A stretch of 12,122 bases of DNA from UBA10001 sp964349095 (GTDB taxonomy: Bacteria > Patescibacteriota > Patescibacteriia > Veblenbacterales > UBA10138), in NCBI GenBank assembly GCA_964349095.1, contig CAYGFD010000019.1:1-12122 (forward strand), given 5' to 3'. Below the pieces are notes generated by a model. That model ran no database searches. It was given only the letters and a program-made list of their open reading frames with translations, and had not been told where the DNA came from. Made by a program: the position numbers and the translations under genes. Shown piece after piece: positions 6,057-12,122 of this stretch (position 1 is its first letter; every line of letters begins with the position of its first letter).

Positions 6057-7073
6057 CTATGAACAATCATTACCCTTAATAAACTCGGTCTTAAAATAGC
6101 ATGCGTCATTAATATTTACTAAAAACCCATCCGGATCAGGGAAGCAAGTATAAAGAGCCGCTGTAAAAGGCGCAAAAATTGTTGGCTGACAAGCGTTCTC
6201 TTTTACCCGACTCTTCTTTTCTTGGGGTGTGTAAATTGGGTTACTTGACTGCGTCTGCTTACAACACCCAATTTCATCACAAGTGGTATTTGAATAATAA
6301 TTTGTAGCCGTACCTGACACCCCGCTATTCGCGACATCACACTCTTCTTTGCTCTTCATACTGCAAGCATTGCCAATAAAGCACGCGCCCACTGGCGAAG
6401 GGGTTCCTGGGCCAGCAGCTGGTAGCTCACCAGAATTTAAAATGTCATACACTGGCTTATAAACATAATTCAAAACTGTATAACTCCCAAATATGGCCGC
6501 GATGCCAATAACTGCATAAATCATGGTTTTCTTAGCTTTCGATATTTTCTCCTCATTACCAGCTGCCGTCATCCATAATACGCCAGCGTAGACGAAAGTT
6601 AATACACCTACTACCCCAACTAAAGAAATTATCGTACCCATAATGCGTCGACCATAAAAATCCAACGGTGCATTCGGATTGGTCGGAAATAAATTTAAGG
6701 GGTTAATAATATTCTGAGAATATTTAAATTCAACTGCGGCCCCACCAGTTAATATATCAATGACTTGAGTTAATATGTAGTAACTACTTATAGTGGCGAT
6801 AAAACCAATGGCAGAATAAAGTAAAATAGTTTTACCCTTAGCATATTTTTCTTCACTGCCCGCGGCAGTCAAGATTCTAAAACCACCGAGCACAAAAAAC
6901 ACCATAGCCAGTATTCCAGTAAAAGCAACTAGTGCCGTAACCAAACGCGCAAAAATCTCAACCGGTGAATTAACATCTAAAGGGTTGGGTAGCTTCACGC
7001 CTTGAGCCAAAGCAATTGTCGGTAATAAAAAACAGAGCGCTATAATCAACCAATTTTTTTTAATAAAATTCAT
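6057..7073 (-). CDS. Double-domain T4SS-type pilin protein with cysteine-rich tail
   Basis: A 338-residue protein with two pilin domains in one chain. A signal peptide (cleavage probably after ALA, residue 23) precedes domain 1, with helices about 44-64 and 82-106 around the loop GGFRILTAAGSEEKYAKGK (63-81). A polar linker (about 110-138) leads to domain 2, with helices about 144-166 and 183-203 around AGVLWMTAAGNEEKISKAKK (163-182). The tail (about 215-338) holds ten cysteines (231, 237, 245, 265, 270, 271, 295, 310, 325, 337), including a CC pair. An exported, disulfide-stabilised domain carried on a pilin-like base suggests a tip, adhesin or assembly-initiating subunit; that is inference. 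It lies 2 nt after the preceding pilin gene in the same operon and has no clear ribosome binding site. The two domains differ enough to be an old internal duplication. Confidence 0.82.
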   Translation of the reverse strand: MNFIKKNWLIIALCFLLPTIALAQGVKLPNPLDVNSPVEIFARLVTALVAFTGILAMVFFVLGGFRILTAAGSEEKYAKGKTILLYSAIGFIATISSYYILTQVIDILTGGAAVEFKYSQNIINPLNLFPTNPNAPLDFYGRRIMGTIISLVGVVGVLTFVYAGVLWMTAAGNEEKISKAKKTMIYAVIGIAAIFGSYTVLNYVYKPVYDILNSGELPAAGPGTPSPVGACFIGNACSMKSKEECDVANSGVSGTATNYYSNTTCDEIGCCKQTQSSNPIYTPQEKKSRVKENACQPTIFAPFTAALYTCFPDPDGFLVNINDACYFKTEFIKGNDCS

Positions 7074-7075
7074 AA

Positions 7076-7816
7076 CTATGGAGTTTTTTCACAACAAACT
7101 GGCGTTGGACCAATAGAGTCAATTGGACAAAAATAATCTGTTTTAGGCGTTTCACCAGATCCACACACCGACTTACATCCAACTATCTTGGTACCTGGTT
7201 GTGCTGCTGCAAATGCACAATTATTTACACACGAAGTACCACGACACACTTTGGAAAAATCACCTTTCAAACCACAAGCTACCTGACCATCTTTAAACCC
7301 TTCTCCCATGGCTTTTTTTTGATCAGCACAATAGCCAGTACTATTGGGGTCGGCGCAAAACGCCGTCATCCAATTGGAATTAAATAATTGATCCGTTGGC
7401 AACGACCCTTTTTCTGGTTTAGTAAGGAGTAAAACTAAAATAACATTTACAATAAAATAACCAGCCAAAATGATTACCACCCCAATGATGGTTGAGGTAA
7501 TAAGATCTTTAGACTTTTTAATATTCTCTTCATTGCCACCAGCGGTAATTAAACCCTGACCACCCCAAACTAATAAAAGTAAGGCTAAACCACCAAAGAG
7601 TGACAGTATAACTTTTTGTAATACCACAAATAAATTAATCCAATCACAAAAACCACAGTTACCGTTTTGTGCACAATCTTTGTTAAACAAATTTCCAATT
7701 ATTCCTTCCTTAATGTCAAACTGCGCGTTCACAACCACTGGGGCAAAAGCCATTACTACAGCCAATATTAATCCCGCCCAAATAAATTTATTTTTCAACA
7801 ATTTTTTAATTGTCAT
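7076..7816 (-). CDS. T4SS-type pilin-domain protein with cysteine-rich N- and C-terminal regions
   Basis: A 246-residue protein with a signal peptide (likely cleavage after VNA, residue 31). A short region with three cysteines (48, 54, 57) follows, then helix 1 (about 65-88), the loop GGQGLITAGGNEENIKKSK (85-103) and helix 2 (about 106-131). A 115-residue tail carries eleven cysteines between 154 and 242, ending in VCCEKTP. The loop matches the family's TAxGNxE pattern but lacks the WM that precedes it in most of the paralogues. The dense cysteines point to disulfide bonding outside the membrane. It follows the solute-binding lipoprotein gene by 4 nt and precedes the double-domain pilin by 2 nt, so all three are probably made from one mRNA. 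A minor pilin or pilus-associated role is the best guess. Confidence 0.8.
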   Translation of the reverse strand: MTIKKLLKNKFIWAGLILAVVMAFAPVVVNAQFDIKEGIIGNLFNKDCAQNGNCGFCDWINLFVVLQKVILSLFGGLALLLLVWGGQGLITAGGNEENIKKSKDLITSTIIGVVIILAGYFIVNVILVLLLTKPEKGSLPTDQLFNSNWMTAFCADPNSTGYCADQKKAMGEGFKDGQVACGLKGDFSKVCRGTSCVNNCAFAAAQPGTKIVGCKSVCGSGETPKTDYFCPIDSIGPTPVCCEKTP

Positions 7817-7820
7817 AACT

Positions 7821-9203
7821 TTAATTTACTGGTGGTGATAAAGTAAGTGTAACCTGCTTAGCGCCTAGTGACAGAACGTCTTGCAGTAAAGCTCCAGCGT
7901 GGGCTGATCGAATCATCGATAAGAAGGCCTGCTTAGCGCCAGCGATATTATAACCGTGATACCAAGTCTTGCTATTGAGTAATTGTTTAGTAGCTACACT
8001 TAGATCGTGATCAATAAAATAATTACTTACTTGAGCGCGCAAGACTGGCAGGCGATTAGTTTTATTTAAATATTTGTCATTGGTAGTTGTTTTGGTAGTG
8101 GCTTGCAAGATGAAGTCCCAGGCCTCAGCTTTGGACGTAGACTTCCCCGCCACCGCTTCCACAAAGTAGTCGGCGTAGTAAACCGGCTGACTGTTAACAC
8201 CGAGTTGTGGAAAATTGGCTACTGAAAAATTGAGTCTAGGCGCCCTTTTTTTAATAGTAAAATAATCCTGACTATAACCAAAGTAATAAGCCATGCGCCC
8301 ACTGATAAACAAATCTAGGGGCGACGTTTCTTTACCTGTCCAAGTGTAAACTTCTTTAGTTGGGTCAGCAAAATCAGTATAGAACCTCAACGCATCCTCA
8401 CCCGGAATGTATTGCGAACCCGAACCAGTTATTGGTGCGTTAAACAGAGCTTTTCTATTGTCACCACTTAACATCGGCGTACCGTTTTGCATCATTAAGT
8501 TAGATAGTATTTCAAAAGCTAACGGCATGTTGTCAGAACCACCCAACGAGGTGCCGTGCTGTAAAAAATTTCCCTGTTTGTCTTGTAGGGTTAAAGCTGT
8601 TACATGATCTTTAAACTCATTCCAATCTTGTGCTGGATCAGGTAGATTGGCCTTATTTAACAAATCCCGATTATAATACATGACCATCGTGTCTGTCGCC
8701 AAAGGCAGTGCATATATTTTATTATTTATCACCACGTCGTCTTTTACAGTATCAATAAAAAGCTGACCTAATTCACGAATAGTCGGCGTCTGGGTAACAC
8801 CCATATGAGCAACGCTCTCTTTCTTGAACCCTTCGATAGTAAAATAAGGCACTTCCAGTTTTGCTGGTAAGGCCGATAAATTTTGTTCAAAAGCTCTTAA
8901 CCAAGAAACCGGTAATGAGACGATATCAGGACCTTGATTGCTAGCCCAAGCGCGTAATAGCGCGTATTCAAATTGCTCGGGCTGATAAACTTTTACATTT
9001 ATAAAAACATTTGGGTGAGCTACTCGATACTCTTCAATTAATGGTGACAGACTATCTGGCTGATCGGCAATACGCCAATACTCCAAATTGACACGCTTTA
9101 CATCAATCGGCGCTTCCCCACCAAACCAACCGCAACCAGCACCAGTCAAAGTTAAAACACTTACTAACAATAAAGATGTGAGCCAGTGTTTTTTACTAAA
9201 CAT
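7821..9203 (-). CDS. Family 1 extracellular solute-binding lipoprotein (sugar-type, orphan)
   Basis: A 460-residue protein starting with a lipoprotein signal: KK near the N-terminus, a hydrophobic stretch and LTGAGC with the acceptor Cys24. The mature part has the family 1 solute-binding pattern: LEYWRIADQPD (40-50), NQGPDIVSLP (89-98), KIYALPLATDTMVMYYNRDL (162-181) and NKANLPDPAQDWNEF (183-197). Relatives bind sugars or oligosaccharides outside the cell and hand them to an ABC permease. No permease or ATPase genes are present here. Instead it sits between galU (2 nt upstream) and two pilin-domain genes (4 nt downstream) on the - strand. It may feed a distant transporter or act as a surface binding protein linked to the pilus. 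The family is clear; the ligand and partner are unknown. The start is the ATG preceding the signal sequence, with no strong ribosome binding site. Confidence 0.9.
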   Translation of the reverse strand: MFSKKHWLTSLLLVSVLTLTGAGCGWFGGEAPIDVKRVNLEYWRIADQPDSLSPLIEEYRVAHPNVFINVKVYQPEQFEYALLRAWASNQGPDIVSLPVSWLRAFEQNLSALPAKLEVPYFTIEGFKKESVAHMGVTQTPTIRELGQLFIDTVKDDVVINNKIYALPLATDTMVMYYNRDLLNKANLPDPAQDWNEFKDHVTALTLQDKQGNFLQHGTSLGGSDNMPLAFEILSNLMMQNGTPMLSGDNRKALFNAPITGSGSQYIPGEDALRFYTDFADPTKEVYTWTGKETSPLDLFISGRMAYYFGYSQDYFTIKKRAPRLNFSVANFPQLGVNSQPVYYADYFVEAVAGKSTSKAEAWDFILQATTKTTTNDKYLNKTNRLPVLRAQVSNYFIDHDLSVATKQLLNSKTWYHGYNIAGAKQAFLSMIRSAHAGALLQDVLSLGAKQVTLTLSPPVN

Positions 9204-9205
9204 AA

Positions 9206-10069
9206 TTATTTACTTTTAAGATATTTTTTAAAATCTTTTTTTAATTCGGGATGATTTAAAGCCATTTCAATATTTGCTTTAAGCCATCCTAATTTTGAAC
9301 CCGTGTCATAATAAACACCCTCAACTAATTTGGCATAGACTGGACGCTGCTTAAGTAAGCGGAAAATTGCATCCACCAGCCATAACTCGCCAGACTTACC
9401 AACTTTGGTTTTTTCTAATGCGGAAAAAATGTCCGGCGTTAAAATAAATCCTCCTAAACTTGCCAGCCGAGACGGTGCTTTTACCGGCCCTGGTTTTTCA
9501 ATAATATTCTTAACTTGGTAAGTGTTCTGCTCGATTGCTATTGCATCTAGTATACCATATTTTCTGGTTCCGGCGCTGTCCACTTTATAAGCTGTTAACA
9601 CTGGATCACCGTACTTTTCATAAACATCGATTAACTGTTTTAAATGTGGTTTGTGTGGAGAGTATATAAATTCATCACCCCACAACACTGCAAACGGTTC
9701 GTTGCCAATAATATCCTTAGCACACAAAACCGGTGTACCGTTTCCATAAGGACCTTTTTGTCTAATAAAAATAAAATTAGCCATGTCAGCGATTTTCTTT
9801 ACCTCTTCAGCTACGCCTTTCTTCCCTTGTTTTTTTAGCCAACTCAATAATTCATAATTGGGACTAAAGTGATCCTCTACCGCCCGCTTGGACGGACCGG
9901 TTACTAATATAATGTCTGTGATCCCGGCGGCTACCGCTTGTTCAACAACATATTGAATCACTGGCTTATCAACCACCGGCAACATCTCTTTTGGTTGCGC
10001 TTTGGTGGCTGGTAAAAACCTGGTTCCTAGGCCAGCGACGGGAATTACTGCTTTTCGAATTGTACTCAT
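9206..10069 (-). CDS. galU: UTP-glucose-1-phosphate uridylyltransferase
   Basis: A 287-residue cytoplasmic enzyme that makes UDP-glucose from UTP and glucose 1-phosphate. Landmarks are the nucleotide-binding GLGTRFLPATKAQPKEMLP (13-31), GPYGNGTPVL (106-115), the acidic WGDE (130-133, metal and nucleotide region), IIEKPG (189-194), GGFILTPDIF (206-215), GELWLVDAI (227-235) and YDTGSKLGWLKAN (254-266). Length and motif order are typical of bacterial GalU. Some positions vary from common forms (GPYGNGTPVL instead of PLGLGHAVL, and WGDE where LPDD is usual), so the sugar or nucleotide preference could be shifted. It starts 16 nt after the transporter gene and ends 2 nt before the solute-binding lipoprotein gene. 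The UDP-sugar could feed the glycosyltransferases at the other end of the window; this is inference. Confidence 0.92.
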   Translation of the reverse strand: MSTIRKAVIPVAGLGTRFLPATKAQPKEMLPVVDKPVIQYVVEQAVAAGITDIILVTGPSKRAVEDHFSPNYELLSWLKKQGKKGVAEEVKKIADMANFIFIRQKGPYGNGTPVLCAKDIIGNEPFAVLWGDEFIYSPHKPHLKQLIDVYEKYGDPVLTAYKVDSAGTRKYGILDAIAIEQNTYQVKNIIEKPGPVKAPSRLASLGGFILTPDIFSALEKTKVGKSGELWLVDAIFRLLKQRPVYAKLVEGVYYDTGSKLGWLKANIEMALNHPELKKDFKKYLKSK

Positions 10070-10085
10070 AATTTCTTAATAAATT

Positions 10086-11480
10086 CTAAAATATCTTACC
10101 TATCTGATGCCATAAAGTAAAGACAGAAAAACCTCCGAATAAAATAAATATAATACCAATTAACAATCTGCGCCACACCTTAGGGCGAACAGCTGGTGGT
10201 AATATGCGCCAGTTCATAAAATTAACCAGACCAATATGGACGAACATGGCGACGGCGTTGATTACAGCGCCCACTACAATAAGTGTGCGTGGTTCATAGA
10301 TATTAAACAAAAACAAAATAATACCAAATAAAATTTGTGCCCATAAAAAACCGTAATACATTTTTGACAAATTTATCTGACCACCTTGTCCGATTTTATT
10401 TAAAGCAAAATTTTCTGCCATAATTCGCGATGTAGAATCAAGAATCCCTAATTGTGTTTGCCACAACATGACCGCGATAACTAATAAAAACAAAACACTA
10501 ACTACTGGATTAATTAAGTTACTAATAGCCATCCCCTCATTTAAGACAAAGCTAATGCCTTGGGTATTGTTTAGTAAACCGTAAGTAGTCACGTAACTCA
10601 ATAACATTAATAAACAAATCCCCAAGAAACCAAGTAGCCAAAAAATTAAGGCGTGCTCCAAGTTTATCCTCTTCCACCATAAATTAAATTTTTTTATGTT
10701 GTCATCGGTGACCTCAAAATCTTCCCCAGTTAATTTAATTTCTTGTTGTTCTTTTATATTTTTAAATAATCCGCTAATTTTCTGAGCATAAAAACCCATA
10801 CCATAACCTTTTTCCCTTATGTAAATGGATTGGGTTAAATTTAAATTGCCGCCAGCGCCTGAATAGGCAAACGCTCCTAAAAATGTGGCTAAAGCAATGC
10901 CAGGCGGTAAAAACCTGTAGCCATCTCCCCAACCAACTAAACCGCGACCTAAGGCAACCCAGTCACTACTGCTGGTTAAAATAAAAACCAAAAAAATTAT
11001 AAATGGTAAACCAATAAAAATAATTAGGCGGGTGGTTTTTTCCATGGACTCATAAACTGTCCTGCCGGAATTGAGTAAAATACCACAGCCAATTAGTAAT
11101 AAAACTGCCAGCCATTTAAAGTTGCTTATACCTAATAAATTTGAAAACACTTGAGCAGAGGCCGCAATAATCCCTGGCAAGCCAAATCCCAAAAAGGTAG
11201 AAATAATAAACCACCACACTATCTTAGGCCATAATTTATGCATACCCACAAAAACACTCTCACCTTTTACCAGGGCATATCTTTCTATTTCCATATTAAT
11301 AAAAAACTGGCAAGTAATACCAATTAGTGCGCCCCAAGCCAACCCTAGACCAAAATTACTAGTTAAATATGGCCATAAAATAATCTCACCGGAGCCAAAT
11401 CCTAATGCCAGAATAATAAAACTTGGACCCAAAAGCTTTCTTAAAGGCACAGCTGGCGGCAATGGTTTAAACCCCGACAT
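10086..11480 (-). CDS. Divergent Nramp-family transporter
   Basis: A 464-residue membrane protein with about eleven predicted helices and the overall Nramp (SLC11/MntH) layout. Helix 1 reads LGPSFIILALGFGSGEIILW (17-36). Ordinary Nramp proteins carry DPGN here, whereas this one has GFGSGE. The helix 6 region is AYSGAGGNLNLTQSIYIREK (205-224), where ordinary members have the metal-contacting MPH. Two canonical metal-ligand motifs are therefore missing, so manganese or iron transport should not be assumed. It belongs to a non-canonical Nramp-related branch. A charged loop (about 235-272) separates helices 6 and 7. It is followed by galU after 16 nt. An extended -10 box sits just upstream, close enough to the ATG to suggest a leaderless message. 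Confidence 0.8.
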   Translation of the reverse strand: MSGFKPLPPAVPLRKLLGPSFIILALGFGSGEIILWPYLTSNFGLGLAWGALIGITCQFFINMEIERYALVKGESVFVGMHKLWPKIVWWFIISTFLGFGLPGIIAASAQVFSNLLGISNFKWLAVLLLIGCGILLNSGRTVYESMEKTTRLIIFIGLPFIIFLVFILTSSSDWVALGRGLVGWGDGYRFLPPGIALATFLGAFAYSGAGGNLNLTQSIYIREKGYGMGFYAQKISGLFKNIKEQQEIKLTGEDFEVTDDNIKKFNLWWKRINLEHALIFWLLGFLGICLLMLLSYVTTYGLLNNTQGISFVLNEGMAISNLINPVVSVLFLLVIAVMLWQTQLGILDSTSRIMAENFALNKIGQGGQINLSKMYYGFLWAQILFGIILFLFNIYEPRTLIVVGAVINAVAMFVHIGLVNFMNWRILPPAVRPKVWRRLLIGIIFILFGGFSVFTLWHQIGKIF

Positions 11481-11486
11481 ATTATT

Positions 11487-11495
11487 ATTTTATCA
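11487..11495 (-). promoter_or_regulatory. Putative extended -10 promoter of the Nramp-related gene
   Basis: On the - strand TGATAAAAT (TGn plus TAAAAT) ends 6 nt before the ATG at 11480. No good -35 is seen at 17 nt (TTAAGT). A start site 6-7 nt after the -10 would coincide with the start codon, as in leaderless transcripts. It lies in the 51-nt gap after the PQ-loop-like gene. Confidence 0.4.
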
Positions 11496-11531
11496 TGTCT
11501 GAATTAATTACTTAACAAGTGCGTACTAAAC

Positions 11532-12122
11532 CTACGATTGCTGTAAAAATAATTTATTTCTATATAGAGCTAAAACTAACAGTGTATCCGCGATGACTAA
11601 ATATATTCCAAAAATATATTCTGCTGGCGCCCCCATTTTTATTGCCGTAAAACCGGTTAGCGCGCTAAATAAACTTGCAACATAGGCAATAGCCGTTTCT
11701 GTTTCTGGATATTTCCAAGATTTAATTAAAGTCGGAATTGTGGCAAAGGCATCGCTGATAATAGAAAAAATAATTGCCAGTAAGGGTTCCCTTGTAACCA
11801 CCCACAAAATCAAAGCCAGTACCGAAAACAGTGCACAAAGATAATCTGATTTATTTAATTTCCAATAAGCATTGGGATTAATAAAAGAAATAAAAAATAC
11901 TACCAGCGGACCAAGGCCTGCTAAAAAAACTGGCAATATTGCCCAACGGACGCCGTCTGAGATGGCCGCAGCAACCCCAATCATTGGGGCTAGTCCCCAT
12001 AGAAGAAATGAAACTCGATTTGGTTTTGTTTTGCCACTTAATGTATCACGAATATAAATAACAGCCCCTACCAAATGAACAGCGGCTCCTAAAAAAACCA
12101 AGTAAGATAAATATTGAAACAT
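11532..12122 (-). CDS. Two-repeat PQ-loop/SWEET-like membrane protein (start at window edge)
   Basis: A 196-residue hydrophobic protein with about seven predicted helices. Two similar segments are visible: VIYIRDTLSGKTKPNRVSFL (21-40), leading into LWGLAP, and ATIPTLIKSWKYPETETAIA (127-146), leading into YVASLFSALTG. The spacing of proline, basic residues and the following helix resembles the PQ-loop repeat of SWEET, SemiSWEET and cystinosin-like transporters, but the PQ dipeptide itself is absent. Function is unknown; small-solute transport is possible. The ATG occupies the last three bases of the window, so an upstream extension or ribosome binding site cannot be judged. Its stop lies 51 nt before the Nramp-related gene. 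Confidence 0.55.
   Translation of the reverse strand: MFQYLSYLVFLGAAVHLVGAVIYIRDTLSGKTKPNRVSFLLWGLAPMIGVAAAISDGVRWAILPVFLAGLGPLVVFFISFINPNAYWKLNKSDYLCALFSVLALILWVVTREPLLAIIFSIISDAFATIPTLIKSWKYPETETAIAYVASLFSALTGFTAIKMGAPAEYIFGIYLVIADTLLVLALYRNKLFLQQS

Noticed and set aside
7199..7387. + strand small open frame opposite the cysteine-rich pilin
   Set aside because: It is a shadow of the coding strand, with no ribosome binding site or domain.
4034..7816. Pilins considered as type IV pilus (PilA-type) prepilins
   Set aside because: None has a prepilin peptidase site with a glutamate at position 5 of the mature chain. Ordinary signal peptides and two helices fit the VirB2-like plan instead.
8407..8607. 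+ strand small open frame opposite the solute-binding protein
   Set aside because: It lies wholly inside a well-supported gene on the other strand.
9644..9838. + strand small open frame opposite galU
   Set aside because: It overlaps conserved galU codons in antisense and shows no features of its own.
11872..12057. + strand small open frame opposite the PQ-loop-like gene
   Set aside because: It is antisense to a coherent membrane protein and has no independent support.
65..12122. TGA recoded to glycine, as in Gracilibacteria and SR1
   Set aside because: No in-frame TGA is needed to keep any gene open, whereas recoding genomes use many.

Overview
The window looks like an AT-rich piece of a Patescibacteria (Candidate Phyla Radiation) genome, probably a metagenome scaffold. 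The reasons are a cluster of small two-helix pilin proteins of the type called 'type IV secretion system pilin' in these bacteria, very tight gene packing (2-4 nt spacers), weak or absent ribosome binding sites on most genes, divergent versions of GalU and Nramp, and a run of exactly 100 N at 4968-5067. All 15 complete stop codons are TAA or TAG and none is TGA. No in-frame TGA breaks the genes, so TGA recoding (as in Gracilibacteria or SR1) is not indicated. The lineage within the phylum cannot be told from this window.

Left part (1-4031, + strand): one five-gene operon. It encodes a polytopic GT-C-like membrane protein, a GT2 glycosyltransferase, a GtrA-family membrane protein, a polyprenol-phosphate-mannose-synthase-like GT2, and a PAP2/Aur1-like membrane enzyme. 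Together these look like a lipid-linked sugar pathway: sugars are loaded onto polyprenyl phosphate in the cytoplasm, flipped, and transferred outside the membrane.

Middle (4034-7816, - strand, converging on the first operon with only 2 nt between stop codons): six genes carrying seven T4SS-pilin-type domains. Two (5120-5485 and 5609-5974) are near-identical tandem duplicates. Each has a strong Shine-Dalgarno and its own terminator, and the upstream one has a clear promoter, so they look like the major, highly expressed pilins. The other four (4034, 4510, 6057, 7076) lack good ribosome binding sites. Three of those four carry cysteine-rich C-terminal tails, and one has two pilin domains in one chain. 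A scaffold gap sits right after the major pilin repeat and is flanked by identical 55-bp ends, so one or more further pilin copies may be missing.

Right part (7821-12122, - strand): the pilin genes at 7076 and 6057 are the distal part of an operon that begins with galU and an orphan sugar-type solute-binding lipoprotein, with no ABC permease or ATPase genes present. Upstream lie a divergent Nramp-family transporter lacking the canonical metal-binding motifs and a two-repeat PQ-loop-like membrane protein that starts at the window edge.

Most interesting is the organisation of the pilus locus: duplicated major pilins that appear to have undergone recombination, cysteine-rich minor pilins, and a solute-binding lipoprotein embedded in the same operon. 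No secretion ATPase (VirB4/VirD4) or other assembly gene is in the window.
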